From Austwickia chelonae (lineage in GTDB: Bacteria > Actinomycetota > Actinomycetes > Actinomycetales > Dermatophilaceae), in the NCBI RefSeq assembly GCF_003391095.1, contig NZ_CP031447.1, positions 682,001 through 746,000 on the forward strand: DNA of 64,000 nt, in the 5' to 3' direction. Shown here piece after piece: positions 7,849 to 15,962 of this stretch (position 1 is its first letter; the number at the start of each line of letters is the position of its first letter). The notes under the pieces were generated by a model. That model had not been told where the DNA came from. It ran no database searches and saw only the letters and a program-made list of their open reading frames with translations. Both the position numbers and the translations under genes were made by a program.

Positions 7849-8949
7849 GTGCAGCCTGTCCCGGTACACATCGTGGTCGGCCTCGATGCCCCCGATCAGG
7901 CACTCGCTGCCATGGGGCTGCATGTCGACCTGACCGGATCCGCCGTGGTCTCGGTAACCGTCGACGCAGCCGAGGGCGCGGTGCGGTGGGTGGTCTCCGA
8001 CCTCACCGGCATCGCCGAACAAGGCCATGAGGACGTGGCGCACCCCTGCTTGACCTGCTCCATCCGCGAAGCACTCCTCCCGATGCTGACCAGGCTCGCC
8101 TCGTCAGGGCGCTGGGCCTCCCTGATCGTGGTCCTCCCCGTGGCCGCCGACCCCCTACCCATGACCCTCGCCGTCGCAGAGGGCGAGGTCCGGGGCCAAG
8201 CCGTCGCCGACATCCTCGAGGTCGCCACGGTCGTGGCCGTCGTCAGCGCCAAGGACCTCTGCTCCGGTGTCTTCGACGATCCCCTCCTGAGCGAGCTCGA
8301 CCTCAACATGGTCGACGACGATCAGCGCGCCTACGGCGAAGTACTCGTCGCCCAGATCGAGCTGGCCGATGACATCGTGCTGGTCCACGGCATCCCCGAC
8401 GAGTCCGATGCCGCGCTCCTCGACCATCTGCGCCGACCCGGGAGCCGACTGCACCACGGGATGGAGACCTTTGGCGGATCGCCTGCCGTTGCCGACTACC
8501 GCCACGACATTCAGGCCTCGCGTGCCTTCGTGGACCCCCGGCATCGCCGCCCCTCCGGAGCCGTCCCTGCCGGCGGCATCGTGACCATCGAACTGACCAG
8601 CTGGAAACCCTTCCACCCCGAGCGTCTTCTCGAACGAATCGAGGAACTGGGGTCGGGAGACCTCCGTGGCCGTGGAGCCTTCTGGCTTCCTGGACGCCCA
8701 GGCCTGGCGATCGCCTGGGACGCCGCTGGCGCCGCATTGTCCATCGGGGCAGTCGGTCGCTGGGATGACGCCGAACGTGCCACCCGACTCGTGGTGACCA
8801 CTGACGAGGAGACCGCTCAGGTCGTCAGCTCGGCCTTCGACGCCGCCATCATGACCGACACCGAGATGGTCAGTGCGCAGGCACGATGGTCCGGCCGCGA
8901 CGACGGCTTCGGGGAATGGCTGGGAGACATCGAGTTCGGTGCTGCCTGA
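7849..8949 (+). CDS. CobW/COG0523-family protein lacking the P-loop (Rv0106-like)
   Basis: 366 aa from a GTG with GGAGG 8 nt upstream; the TTG at 7831 lies before this site and is less likely. COG0523 proteins are GTPase metallochaperones, often for zinc. The CobW metal motif survives as CLTCSIRE (CxxC near residue 67), and the C-terminal CobW_C part is seen in PFHPERLLERIEEL and RGRGAFWLPGRP. The N-terminal GxxGxGKT is replaced by VVGLDAPDQAL, so GTP binding by the usual loop is not possible. Mycobacterial Rv0106 shows the same loss and the same neighbour rpmB. Expected role: helping allocate zinc during starvation, under Zur control. Confidence 0.85.
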   Translation: MQPVPVHIVVGLDAPDQALAAMGLHVDLTGSAVVSVTVDAAEGAVRWVVSDLTGIAEQGHEDVAHPCLTCSIREALLPMLTRLASSGRWASLIVVLPVAADPLPMTLAVAEGEVRGQAVADILEVATVVAVVSAKDLCSGVFDDPLLSELDLNMVDDDQRAYGEVLVAQIELADDIVLVHGIPDESDAALLDHLRRPGSRLHHGMETFGGSPAVADYRHDIQASRAFVDPRHRRPSGAVPAGGIVTIELTSWKPFHPERLLERIEELGSGDLRGRGAFWLPGRPGLAIAWDAAGAALSIGAVGRWDDAERATRLVVTTDEETAQVVSSAFDAAIMTDTEMVSAQARWSGRDDGFGEWLGDIEFGAA

Positions 8950-8953
8950 GCGG

Positions 8954-8998
8954 TCACGGCCCGGCTGCCGGACACGGCGACCGGGCCGTGATCTTTCT
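8954..8998 (+). terminator. Intrinsic terminator after the cobW-like gene
   Basis: TCACGGCCCGG (8954-8964) pairs perfectly with CCGGGCCGTGA (8981-8991) and is followed by TCTTTCT. It separates the zinc cluster from sucCD. Confidence 0.75.
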
Positions 8999-9043
8999 GC
9001 AGATCGGCGCTTTCCACGGAAGTTCCTCGGCCTGACCGTTCGG

Positions 9044-9049
9044 TAGGAT
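9044..9049 (+). promoter_or_regulatory. Candidate -10 of the sucCD promoter
   Basis: TAGGAT lies 38 bp before the sucC start, in the only gap after the preceding terminator. It would give a leader of about 30 nt containing the ribosome-binding site. The -35 region is not clear. Confidence 0.35.
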
Positions 9050-9087
9050 CGGGCCCGGGCCTGACCATCAACGACGAGGGAGCTGCC

Positions 9088-10275
9088 GTGGATCTTTTCG
9101 AGTACCAGGCGCGGGATGTCTTCGAGAAGCACGGCGTACCCGTGCTCGCCGGGAAGATCGCCGAGACGCCTGCCGAGGCCAAGGCAGCGGCTGAGGAGAT
9201 CGGCACCAGGAGCGGCGGCGTCACCGTCGTCAAAGCACAGGTGAAGACCGGCGGTCGTGGTAAGGCCGGTGGCGTCAAGGTCGCGAAGACGGCCGACGAG
9301 GCCGGGCAGCTCGCCGAACAGATCCTCGGGATGGACATCAAGGGCCACAAGGTCCGCGTCGTCATGATCGCGCAGGGCGCCCAGATCGAGGAGGAGTACT
9401 ACTTCTCGATCCTGCTCGACCGCGCCAACCGCAACTACCTTGCGATGTGCAGCAAGGAAGGCGGAATGGAGATCGAGCAGCTCGCCGTCGAGCGCCCAGA
9501 GGCCCTCGCGCGCATCGCCGTCGACCCCAACGTGGGCATCGACGAGGCCAAGGCCAAGGAGATCGTCGAGGCCGCCCGCTTCGACGCCGAGACCGGCGCC
9601 AAGGTCGCCCCCGTGCTCCAGAAGCTCTGGGACGTCTACAGGAACGAGGACGCGACCCTCGTCGAGGTCAACCCGCTGGTGAAGGTCGCCTCCGGCGACA
9701 TCGTCGCCCTCGACGGCAAGGTCACCCTCGACGACAACGCCACGTTCCGCCAGCCTGAGCACGCCGGCCTGGTCGACGAAGCCGCCGAGGACCCGCTGGA
9801 GGCCAAGGCCAAGGCGGTGCACCTCAACTACGTCAAGCTCGACGGCAATGTCGGCATCATCGGCAATGGCGCGGGACTCGTCATGAGCACCCTCGATGTG
9901 GTCGCCTACGCCGGGCAGGACCACACCGGCGGCGTCGCCAAGCCCGCCAACTTCCTCGACATCGGTGGCGGCGCCTCGGCTCAGGTCATGGCCAACGGCC
10001 TGGACGTGATCCTCGGTGACGAACAGGTCAAGTCGGTTTTCGTCAATGTCTTCGGTGGCATCACTGCCTGTGATGCCGTCGCCAACGGCATCGTCGGCGC
10101 CTTGCAGACTTTGGGAGACAAAGCCACCAAGCCGCTGGTCGTTCGCCTGGACGGCAACAATGTCGAGGAAGGACGCCGGATCCTGCGCGACTTCGACCAT
10201 CCCCTTGTGACCATCGAAGAGACCATGGACGGCGGAGCGCGCAAGGCCGCCGAGCTGGCCGCCGCGGCGAAGTGA
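9088..10275 (+). CDS. sucC: Succinyl-CoA synthetase beta subunit (ADP-forming)
   Basis: The beta subunit of the TCA-cycle enzyme that makes ATP from succinyl-CoA. 395 aa from a GTG with GAGGGAG upstream. ATP-grasp domain at the N-terminus ([35 protein letters not shown]), then the CoA-ligase domain ([33 protein letters not shown]). Length is normal. Followed after 14 bp by sucD in one operon. Confidence 0.98.
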   Translation: MDLFEYQARDVFEKHGVPVLAGKIAETPAEAKAAAEEIGTRSGGVTVVKAQVKTGGRGKAGGVKVAKTADEAGQLAEQILGMDIKGHKVRVVMIAQGAQIEEEYYFSILLDRANRNYLAMCSKEGGMEIEQLAVERPEALARIAVDPNVGIDEAKAKEIVEAARFDAETGAKVAPVLQKLWDVYRNEDATLVEVNPLVKVASGDIVALDGKVTLDDNATFRQPEHAGLVDEAAEDPLEAKAKAVHLNYVKLDGNVGIIGNGAGLVMSTLDVVAYAGQDHTGGVAKPANFLDIGGGASAQVMANGLDVILGDEQVKSVFVNVFGGITACDAVANGIVGALQTLGDKATKPLVVRLDGNNVEEGRRILRDFDHPLVTIEETMDGGARKAAELAAAAK

Positions 10276-10289
10276 AGGACTGACGACTG

Positions 10290-11177
10290 ATGGCAATCTT
10301 CCTCAACAGCGACAGCAAGATCATCGTCCAGGGCATGACCGGCTCGGAGGGCATGAAACACACCCAGCGCATGCTCGCCTGCGGGTCGAAGATCGTGGGC
10401 GGGGTCAACCCCAAGAAGGCCGGCACCGAGGTCGAGTTCGACGGTGGTGTGAAGGTTCCCGTCTTCGGGACGGTCAAGGACGCCATGGCTGCCACCGGTG
10501 CTGATGTTTCGGTGGTCTTCGTGCCCCCGGCCTTCGCCAAGTCCGCGGTCGTCGAGGCGGTCGATGCGCAGATGCCGCTGCTCGTCGTCATCACCGAGGG
10601 CATCGCGGTCAAGGACACCGCGGAGTTCTTCAACTATGCCCAGGCCAAGGGCAGCACCCGCATCATCGGCCCGAACTGCCCCGGCATCATCAGCCCCGGG
10701 CAGTCCAATGCCGGCATCACCCCCGCCGACGTCTCCGGTCCGGGCAAGCTCGGACTGGTCTCCAAATCGGGCACGTTGACCTACCAGATGATGTACGAGC
10801 TGCGCGACATCGGCTTCACCACCGGCCTCGGTATCGGCGGTGACCCGATCATCGGCACCACGCACATCGACGCCCTCGAAGCCTTCGAGAAGGACCCCGA
10901 CACGGTCGGTATCGTCATGATCGGCGAGATCGGCGGCGACGCCGAGGAGCGTGCGGCGGTCTACATCAAGGAGCATGTCACCAAGCCCGTCGTCGGCTAT
11001 GTCGCCGGTTTCATGGCACCCGAGGGCAAGACGATGGGCCACGCCGGTGCGATCGTCTCCGGCGGGGCCGGCACCGCCGAGGCCAAGAAGGAAGCTCTCG
11101 AGGCAGCGGGGGTCAAGGTCGGTAAGACGCCCACCGAAACCGCGAACCTCATGCGGGAGATCATCAAGAACCTGTGA
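10290..11177 (+). CDS. sucD: Succinyl-CoA synthetase alpha subunit
   Basis: 295 aa; binds CoA and carries the catalytic phospho-histidine. Visible: CoA-binding Rossmann start ([18 protein letters not shown]), [11 protein letters not shown], and the active-site segment [17 protein letters not shown] with the His that is phosphorylated. Co-transcribed with sucC and followed by a stem-loop terminator. Confidence 0.98.
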   Translation: MAIFLNSDSKIIVQGMTGSEGMKHTQRMLACGSKIVGGVNPKKAGTEVEFDGGVKVPVFGTVKDAMAATGADVSVVFVPPAFAKSAVVEAVDAQMPLLVVITEGIAVKDTAEFFNYAQAKGSTRIIGPNCPGIISPGQSNAGITPADVSGPGKLGLVSKSGTLTYQMMYELRDIGFTTGLGIGGDPIIGTTHIDALEAFEKDPDTVGIVMIGEIGGDAEERAAVYIKEHVTKPVVGYVAGFMAPEGKTMGHAGAIVSGGAGTAEAKKEALEAAGVKVGKTPTETANLMREIIKNL

Positions 11178-11196
11178 TCCGCGCAGGTCAGGGGTG

Positions 11197-11231
11197 AGGG
11201 CGTCGTCTGTCGGACGGTGATGACGCCCTCG
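11197..11231 (+). terminator. Stem-loop terminator after sucD
   Basis: GAGGGCGTC (11197-11205) pairs with GACGCCCTC (11223-11231). It lies 20 bp past the sucD stop. No T-run. Confidence 0.6.
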
Positions 11232-11426
11232 CTCGGCTGTTCAGCGGGCTTTCCGTGCAGAGGCAGTTCTGTCTACACCGCTGGTGTCCGTGACGGCGAT
11301 CCTGGACGACCGTCCGTCTAGCGCATTCATGGACCGTCAGCCGCTTGATGTTCCTTCAGTTCTCCGCTGGCGAATTTCTCTCCTTAGAGTTTGCTCTCGC
11401 TCTGAGCAGGCATCGAAGGAGATGAC

Positions 11427-12884
11427 ATGGCGAACAAGGCCTATACGGCGGGAGCCCCGACCGTTGCCGATCCACCCCGACCGCACCGGGATCGCACCCA
11501 CTGGCTCTACCTTGCCGTAATCGCCGCAGTGGTCGGCGGCATCGCCTTCGGCGCTGTGGCTCCGGACGCGGCCAAAGAAGTGAAATGGCTCGGCGATGTC
11601 TTCGTCAAGCTCATCAAGATGATGATCAGCCCGGTCATCTTCTGCACCATCGTGCTCGGCATCGGGTCGGTCGCCGCAGCGAAGAATGTGGGCAAGGCCG
11701 GTGGGATCGCTCTGCTCTACTTCGTCACGATGAGCACTTTCGCTCTGGCGATCGGCTTGGCGGTAGGCAACCTGATCCAGCCGGGACACGGCTTGACCGT
11801 GGTCAAGGGAGGCGGTGACAGATACGCCAAGGCGGCTGAAGGCAGCGGCGGTACGGTCGCTTTCCTCAAGTCGATCGTTCCGGAGACCTTGTTCAGTGCG
11901 TTGACGGCCGGGAGCGTGCTGCAGACGCTGTTCGTGGCGCTGCTGGTCGGCTTTGCCATTCAGCGGATGGGAAGCCAAGGGCAGCCGCTGCTCACGGGTA
12001 TCGGTCACCTGCAGAAGCTGGTCTTCCGTATTCTCACGATGGTGCTCTGGTTGGCCCCTATCGGGGCATTCGGCGCGATCGCTGCTGTGGTGGGTGAGTC
12101 CGGGACCGCTGCGGTCGCGGAGATGATCAAGCTGATGCTCGGCTTCTACCTCACCTGCCTGCTCTTCATCGTGGTGGTCCTGGGGACGATCCTGGCCGTG
12201 GTGACTCGGCAGAACATCTTCAAGTTGATGAAGTACCTCGGTCGGGAGTACCTGCTGATCTTCGCCACCTCGTCTTCGGAGTCGGCCCTGCCCAACCTGA
12301 TGGCGAAGATGGAGCATGCCGGTGTGTCCCGGAGCACTGTCGGGATCGTGGTGCCTACTGGCTATTCGTTCAATCTGGACGGCACCGCCATCTACCTGAC
12401 GATGGCGTCGATCTTCATCGCTGATGCGATGAACAAGCCATTGAGCCTGGGGGAGCAGGTCGGTTTGCTCATCTTCATGATCATCGCGTCCAAGGGCGCA
12501 GCAGGGGTGACCGGTGCAGGGTTGGCCACCTTGGCCGGTGGTCTGCAGAGTCACCGGCCGGAGCTGCTCGACGGTGTCGGGATCATCGTCGGGATCGACA
12601 GGTTCATGTCCGAGGCCCGGGCGTTGACCAACTTCTCGGGTAACGCCGTGGCTACCCTCTTGGTCGGCCGTTGGACCGGGACTGTGGACCTGGAGCAGAC
12701 CCGTCGCGTGCTTTCCGGGGCGGAGCCGTTCGACTACACCACGATGGTCGACGCCCATGAGTCCGAGGTCCATGTCGGGGTGCACCCCCCTGCACCGGTC
12801 AACCCTGCGGATCGGATGCATCCCACCCCCTATCCGGTCCAGGTGGAGAGCACGGACGTACCGTTGGCACCGAAGTCTTCTTGA
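11427..12884 (+). CDS. Dicarboxylate:cation symporter (DAACS/SDF family, DctA-like)
   Basis: 485 aa integral membrane carrier of the glutamate/C4-dicarboxylate symporter fold. Diagnostic segments are the serine-rich re-entrant loop ATSSSESALPNLM, and PTGYSFNLDGTAIYL followed by the second hairpin SKGAAGVTGAGLATLAGG. The PTGYSFNLDGT form and length are closer to DctA (succinate, malate, fumarate) than to glutamate carriers, but substrate is inference. Its place after sucCD fits dicarboxylate use. The start has GAAGGAGATGAC directly upstream. The last 60 residues are a hydrophilic tail unlike most family members. Confidence 0.9.
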   Translation: MANKAYTAGAPTVADPPRPHRDRTHWLYLAVIAAVVGGIAFGAVAPDAAKEVKWLGDVFVKLIKMMISPVIFCTIVLGIGSVAAAKNVGKAGGIALLYFVTMSTFALAIGLAVGNLIQPGHGLTVVKGGGDRYAKAAEGSGGTVAFLKSIVPETLFSALTAGSVLQTLFVALLVGFAIQRMGSQGQPLLTGIGHLQKLVFRILTMVLWLAPIGAFGAIAAVVGESGTAAVAEMIKLMLGFYLTCLLFIVVVLGTILAVVTRQNIFKLMKYLGREYLLIFATSSSESALPNLMAKMEHAGVSRSTVGIVVPTGYSFNLDGTAIYLTMASIFIADAMNKPLSLGEQVGLLIFMIIASKGAAGVTGAGLATLAGGLQSHRPELLDGVGIIVGIDRFMSEARALTNFSGNAVATLLVGRWTGTVDLEQTRRVLSGAEPFDYTTMVDAHESEVHVGVHPPAPVNPADRMHPTPYPVQVESTDVPLAPKSS

Positions 12885-12890
12885 CCGTGG

Positions 12891-12931
12891 TCGGGTGGGG
12901 CTTGGCCATGAGGCCGCCAGGCCCCACCCGA
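12891..12931 (+). terminator. Stem-loop terminator after the symporter gene
   Basis: TCGGGTGGGGC (12891-12901) pairs with GCCCCACCCGA (12921-12931), a perfect 11-bp stem just after the stop codon. Confidence 0.7.
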
Positions 12932-13048
12932 CGGATGTGGAGCGTATCCACGCCGGGGTGATCCTTGTCAGGCGCTCATCGGCCTTTTCATCCCTTCGAC
13001 GGCCACTTCTCTACGAAAGTTGATGCAGGTGAAGGGAATTCATGATTG

Positions 13049-13873
13049 TTATCCGTTCTTGTCGGGGGAGAGCGCTGCTCGTGCGGTGGACTTCCGCTCG
13101 AACCAGGGCACACGGGCCTGGGGGGCAGCCTTCGCCAGATCACTCAAGGTCAGTGCGACATAACCTTCGTCGAGGATTGCCCGAGCCAAACCCCGAGTGA
13201 GCTCGCCTCGGTCGAATGTCGGAACCGATGTAGCGCCTTCGGCATCCGGAAGCATTCCCGACGAGGCATCGTGCAGAAGAAGGATGCCCCCCGGGTGCAG
13301 CGCAGCAACGGCCCGATCGACCAGCACCGGCGTGGGGATGTCCTCCCAGTCCCGAGCCCAGGCTGTCCACACGGGGATATCCAACCCTGCGGCGCGCAGT
13401 GCGACCAATTGGGACATGCGGATCGCGCCGTAGGCGGGTCGGTACCAGCGGACGGTTCGTCCGGTCAATCGGGACAACGTTGCCCTGGCCTTGAGGATGC
13501 TCTGGATCGAGACCCGGAAATCGAGGGCTGACACCCGGTCGTGATCGTGACCGTGCAGCCCGACCTCATGTCCCTCCTCGATCATCCGCCGGATGAGCTC
13601 AGGATGCCGGACGGCATGCTCGGCGAGGACGAAGAAGGTCGCCGAGATGCCGATGTCCCGCAAAGCGTCCAGTACTTGTGGTGTGTGTTCCGGGTCTGGG
13701 CCGTCGTCATAGGTCAGAGCGATGATCTTTTGATCGGTGACTGCGGAGCTGAGCACTGTGAACGGACTACTCAATCGCGCGAGAGGCCCGATCTGAGGGC
13801 CGAGACGTTCGAGGGGGCGGGGTCCGCTTTCGTAGGCACAGACATAACGACGTCGGACGAGGACGATGCTCAC
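13049..13873 (-). CDS. Polysaccharide deacetylase (NodB / CE4 family)
   Basis: 274 aa. The CE4 catalytic motifs are present: TYDDGPD (motif 1, catalytic base and metal Asp), HGHDHDR (motif 2, metal His), RPAYG (motif 3), WARDWED (motif 4) and LLLHDA (motif 5). Such enzymes remove N- or O-acetyl groups from GlcNAc-containing polymers. No lipoprotein signal is seen; the about 45 N-terminal residues before the NodB domain are only weakly hydrophobic, so location is uncertain. It lies at the left end of the EPS cluster and probably edits that polymer (inference). Starts at GTG. Confidence 0.85.
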   Translation of the reverse strand: MSIVLVRRRYVCAYESGPRPLERLGPQIGPLARLSSPFTVLSSAVTDQKIIALTYDDGPDPEHTPQVLDALRDIGISATFFVLAEHAVRHPELIRRMIEEGHEVGLHGHDHDRVSALDFRVSIQSILKARATLSRLTGRTVRWYRPAYGAIRMSQLVALRAAGLDIPVWTAWARDWEDIPTPVLVDRAVAALHPGGILLLHDASSGMLPDAEGATSVPTFDRGELTRGLARAILDEGYVALTLSDLAKAAPQARVPWFERKSTARAALSPDKNG

Positions 13874-13931
13874 GGTATGGTCCGTCTCTGAAGGGGAGGG
13901 ACGCCTGTCGGGGGTGACAGCGCGCTGGATG

Positions 13932-14837
13932 TCAGCTTCTGGGGAGTTCCGGTGGGGAGGCTTCGGGGGAAGGGGCAGCGGTGTGACGTCCGAGATGCCA
14001 AGCCAGCTGCCAGGTCACCCCCCTGACGGTGGGGACGAGGAAAAGAGTACGCAGTGCAGCGCCGATCGATGACTGTGAAAAATGCTGCCCCTGAGAGCGT
14101 TCCACTGGTGTCACCTGGGGGGCCAAGCAGCCGTAGCGCTCTTCCAGCCTGGTGTAGCCACGACCGTAGTCGAGCCCTTGCCTGAGTGCGCCTCCCACCG
14201 TGGACCTGAGCCGGGTGTGCAGCACCATGTCCGGGGCGTACTTCAAAGGGGTTCCGTGTAATTGGACCCGCCAGCACAGGTCGGTGTCCTCCAGGCAGGG
14301 CAGCTCCTCGTCGAATCCTCCGACGCTCAGGAAGACCTCTCGATGGATAGCCATATTTCCCGACCCGGCGTGGGGAAGGCCCAAACTGTTGCTGGTGCCG
14401 GGTTGGAGTCCTTCCTGCTGTTCCATGCGACGGGTCCGGGCTAGCCGCTCGGAGTTGAGCCGGTTGACCTCGATCTGTCCGGCGACGAACGGGTGAGTTG
14501 CCATGGCGGCGCAGGTTGCGGACACCCAGCCGGTGCCGACGATGTCGTCGGCATCGCAGAAAGCGATCCAGTCGCCCTCTGCGGCTTCGACGCCTCGGTT
14601 GCGGGCGTGAGCCGGCCCGCGTCGTGTGCTCGCATCTATCACTCGTAGTCGGAGCCGGTGGGTGTAGGTCTCGGCGATCGCCACGGAGTGATCCGTCGAG
14701 CCGTTATCGGCCAGGATCACTTCCCAGGGCAGTTCACAGGTTTGAGAGGCGAGGGCTTCTAGCTGGTCGGAAAGAGTTTCCGAAGCGTTGAAGCAGGCGA
14801 TGATGATGCTGAGTCTTGCCGCGGATGACCTTTTCAC
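13932..14837 (-). CDS. Glycosyltransferase family 2
   Basis: 301 aa GT-A enzyme: SIIIACFNASETL (nucleotide-sugar binding start), ILADNGSTD, WIAFCDADD (DxD metal motif) and VGGFDEELPCLEDTDLCWR (acceptor/catalytic ED motif). It likely adds a sugar to the lipid-linked EPS repeat unit on the cytoplasmic face. The start is taken as the GTG whose GTGA overlaps the stop of the preceding glycosidase gene, with GGGGAAAG upstream; ATG at 14852 is an alternative. The hydrophobic tail (ALRTLFLVPTVRGVTWQLAW) could associate with the membrane. Confidence 0.85.
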   Translation of the reverse strand: MKRSSAARLSIIIACFNASETLSDQLEALASQTCELPWEVILADNGSTDHSVAIAETYTHRLRLRVIDASTRRGPAHARNRGVEAAEGDWIAFCDADDIVGTGWVSATCAAMATHPFVAGQIEVNRLNSERLARTRRMEQQEGLQPGTSNSLGLPHAGSGNMAIHREVFLSVGGFDEELPCLEDTDLCWRVQLHGTPLKYAPDMVLHTRLRSTVGGALRQGLDYGRGYTRLEERYGCLAPQVTPVERSQGQHFSQSSIGAALRTLFLVPTVRGVTWQLAWHLGRHTAAPSPEASPPELPRS

Positions 14838-15919
14838 GAACTCTTTCCCCATTCTGCTTTGAAGTGGGCACCGGCCTTCGGAAAGTTTTTGATGAGAGAG
14901 TGGGCGTCTCCCTCGTTGTCCCATTCAAAATATGAATGCATGACAATGCGATTGGCGGGGTCTTTTATGAAGCCGTTCATGCGATCTATGAAATCGCTAT
15001 TGTCATCTCCACCTGGGTATTTTGTGCCAGACCACAGGCCCCACTCAGGGAAAGCCATCGGCTTATTGTGCGATCGCGCAAAATCTGCCCAGAATTTTAA
15101 TCCGCGGTCGCCCCCGTAAATCATGTTGTTCCACATGAATGTAGAACGTGTTGATCGGCATTCTTGGTCGCACTCGGCTGGATATGGATAGCCTTGAGGG
15201 TGGAAGCCTGTGTCGTAGATGTCAAGGCCAATAACATCGACAACATCATCACCCGGATAGAAGCGACTGGCGTCCTGGGTGACTCCCTGACTTCCGTTTC
15301 CTGGGTTCCAGATCAAAGTGAATCGTTGGCCCGGTGTCGAGCGCAGCACGGAGGCGATTCTCCGAAAATAGGCATTGAAGGATTCGGGGTCCGTCGCGTA
15401 GGAGTAGGAGCCTTCCATGTTGTATTCCCAGCCCACCCGAATCATGGCATCGGAATAACCACGTTTGACGAGTTCCTTACCCAGAGTGGCGAAGTGGTTG
15501 TCGTAGGCACCTTTTGCCCCAGAGGCGTTGTCGGCGCTCTCCTTCAGGGGGCGCATCGGGACCGAGAGCACCAGCCGGTAAGGGGAGCCTGCCCAGTGAT
15601 CGAAGAGATACGACGGGTTGGAGAGCTGCTGCCAGGTGGCGGCAGCTTGGAAGTCGACCACTGTATCCACCGGCTTGCCCAGCCAGGAGCTGAATTCCTC
15701 GACCTGCCCGCGTTGGGTTCCGCGGAAGACCCCGGTCAGTGGGGGCTGACCTGGTGCAGGGAGAACCGGCTGTGCCGGCCCTGTGGGGGATGCGGACGAA
15801 GTGGGTGGACTGCTCGGCCCTTTACCAGGGCTACAGGCGGTTGTGAGGAGTAGTGATGCTGTCACCAGCGCGGTCATGAATCGGGTGAGATCGTTCTTGC
15901 GCGCCGAGTGAGCGGTCAT
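14834..15919 (-). CDS. Lipoprotein GH26-like glycosidase of the EPS cluster
   Basis: 361 aa. An N-terminal lipobox (LLTTAC) indicates a lipoprotein, followed by a Ser/Pro linker. The rest fits a TIM-barrel of GH26 (beta-mannanase-like) type: acid/base Glu in IRVGWEYN and nucleophile Glu in FPEWGLW, with YPGDDVVDVIGLDIYD between. GH26 enzymes cut beta-mannosidic or related beta-glycosidic bonds. Its place between a Wzz-like protein and a glycosyltransferase suggests processing of the exported EPS. The reading frame is clearly lower in GC near its 3' end (about 45-55%) than the neighbours. A homologous enzyme lies at 23256-24623. Confidence 0.8.
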   Translation of the reverse strand: MTAHSARKNDLTRFMTALVTASLLLTTACSPGKGPSSPPTSSASPTGPAQPVLPAPGQPPLTGVFRGTQRGQVEEFSSWLGKPVDTVVDFQAAATWQQLSNPSYLFDHWAGSPYRLVLSVPMRPLKESADNASGAKGAYDNHFATLGKELVKRGYSDAMIRVGWEYNMEGSYSYATDPESFNAYFRRIASVLRSTPGQRFTLIWNPGNGSQGVTQDASRFYPGDDVVDVIGLDIYDTGFHPQGYPYPAECDQECRSTRSTFMWNNMIYGGDRGLKFWADFARSHNKPMAFPEWGLWSGTKYPGGDDNSDFIDRMNGFIKDPANRIVMHSYFEWDNEGDAHSLIKNFPKAGAHFKAEWGKSS

Positions 15920-15962
15920 CTGTATGTATTTCCCCTGGTCTTGCGGTGGACTGCGATCGAGG

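Noticed and set aside
8155-10296. Long minus-strand open frame (713 codons) over cobW-like and sucC
   Set aside because: It is antisense to two certain genes; it results from GC-rich third positions and has no family features.
11337-12821. Minus-strand open frame (494 codons) opposite the symporter gene
   Set aside because: Its His/Asp/Gln/Arg-rich composition is typical of an antisense shadow, and the plus strand has clear symporter motifs.
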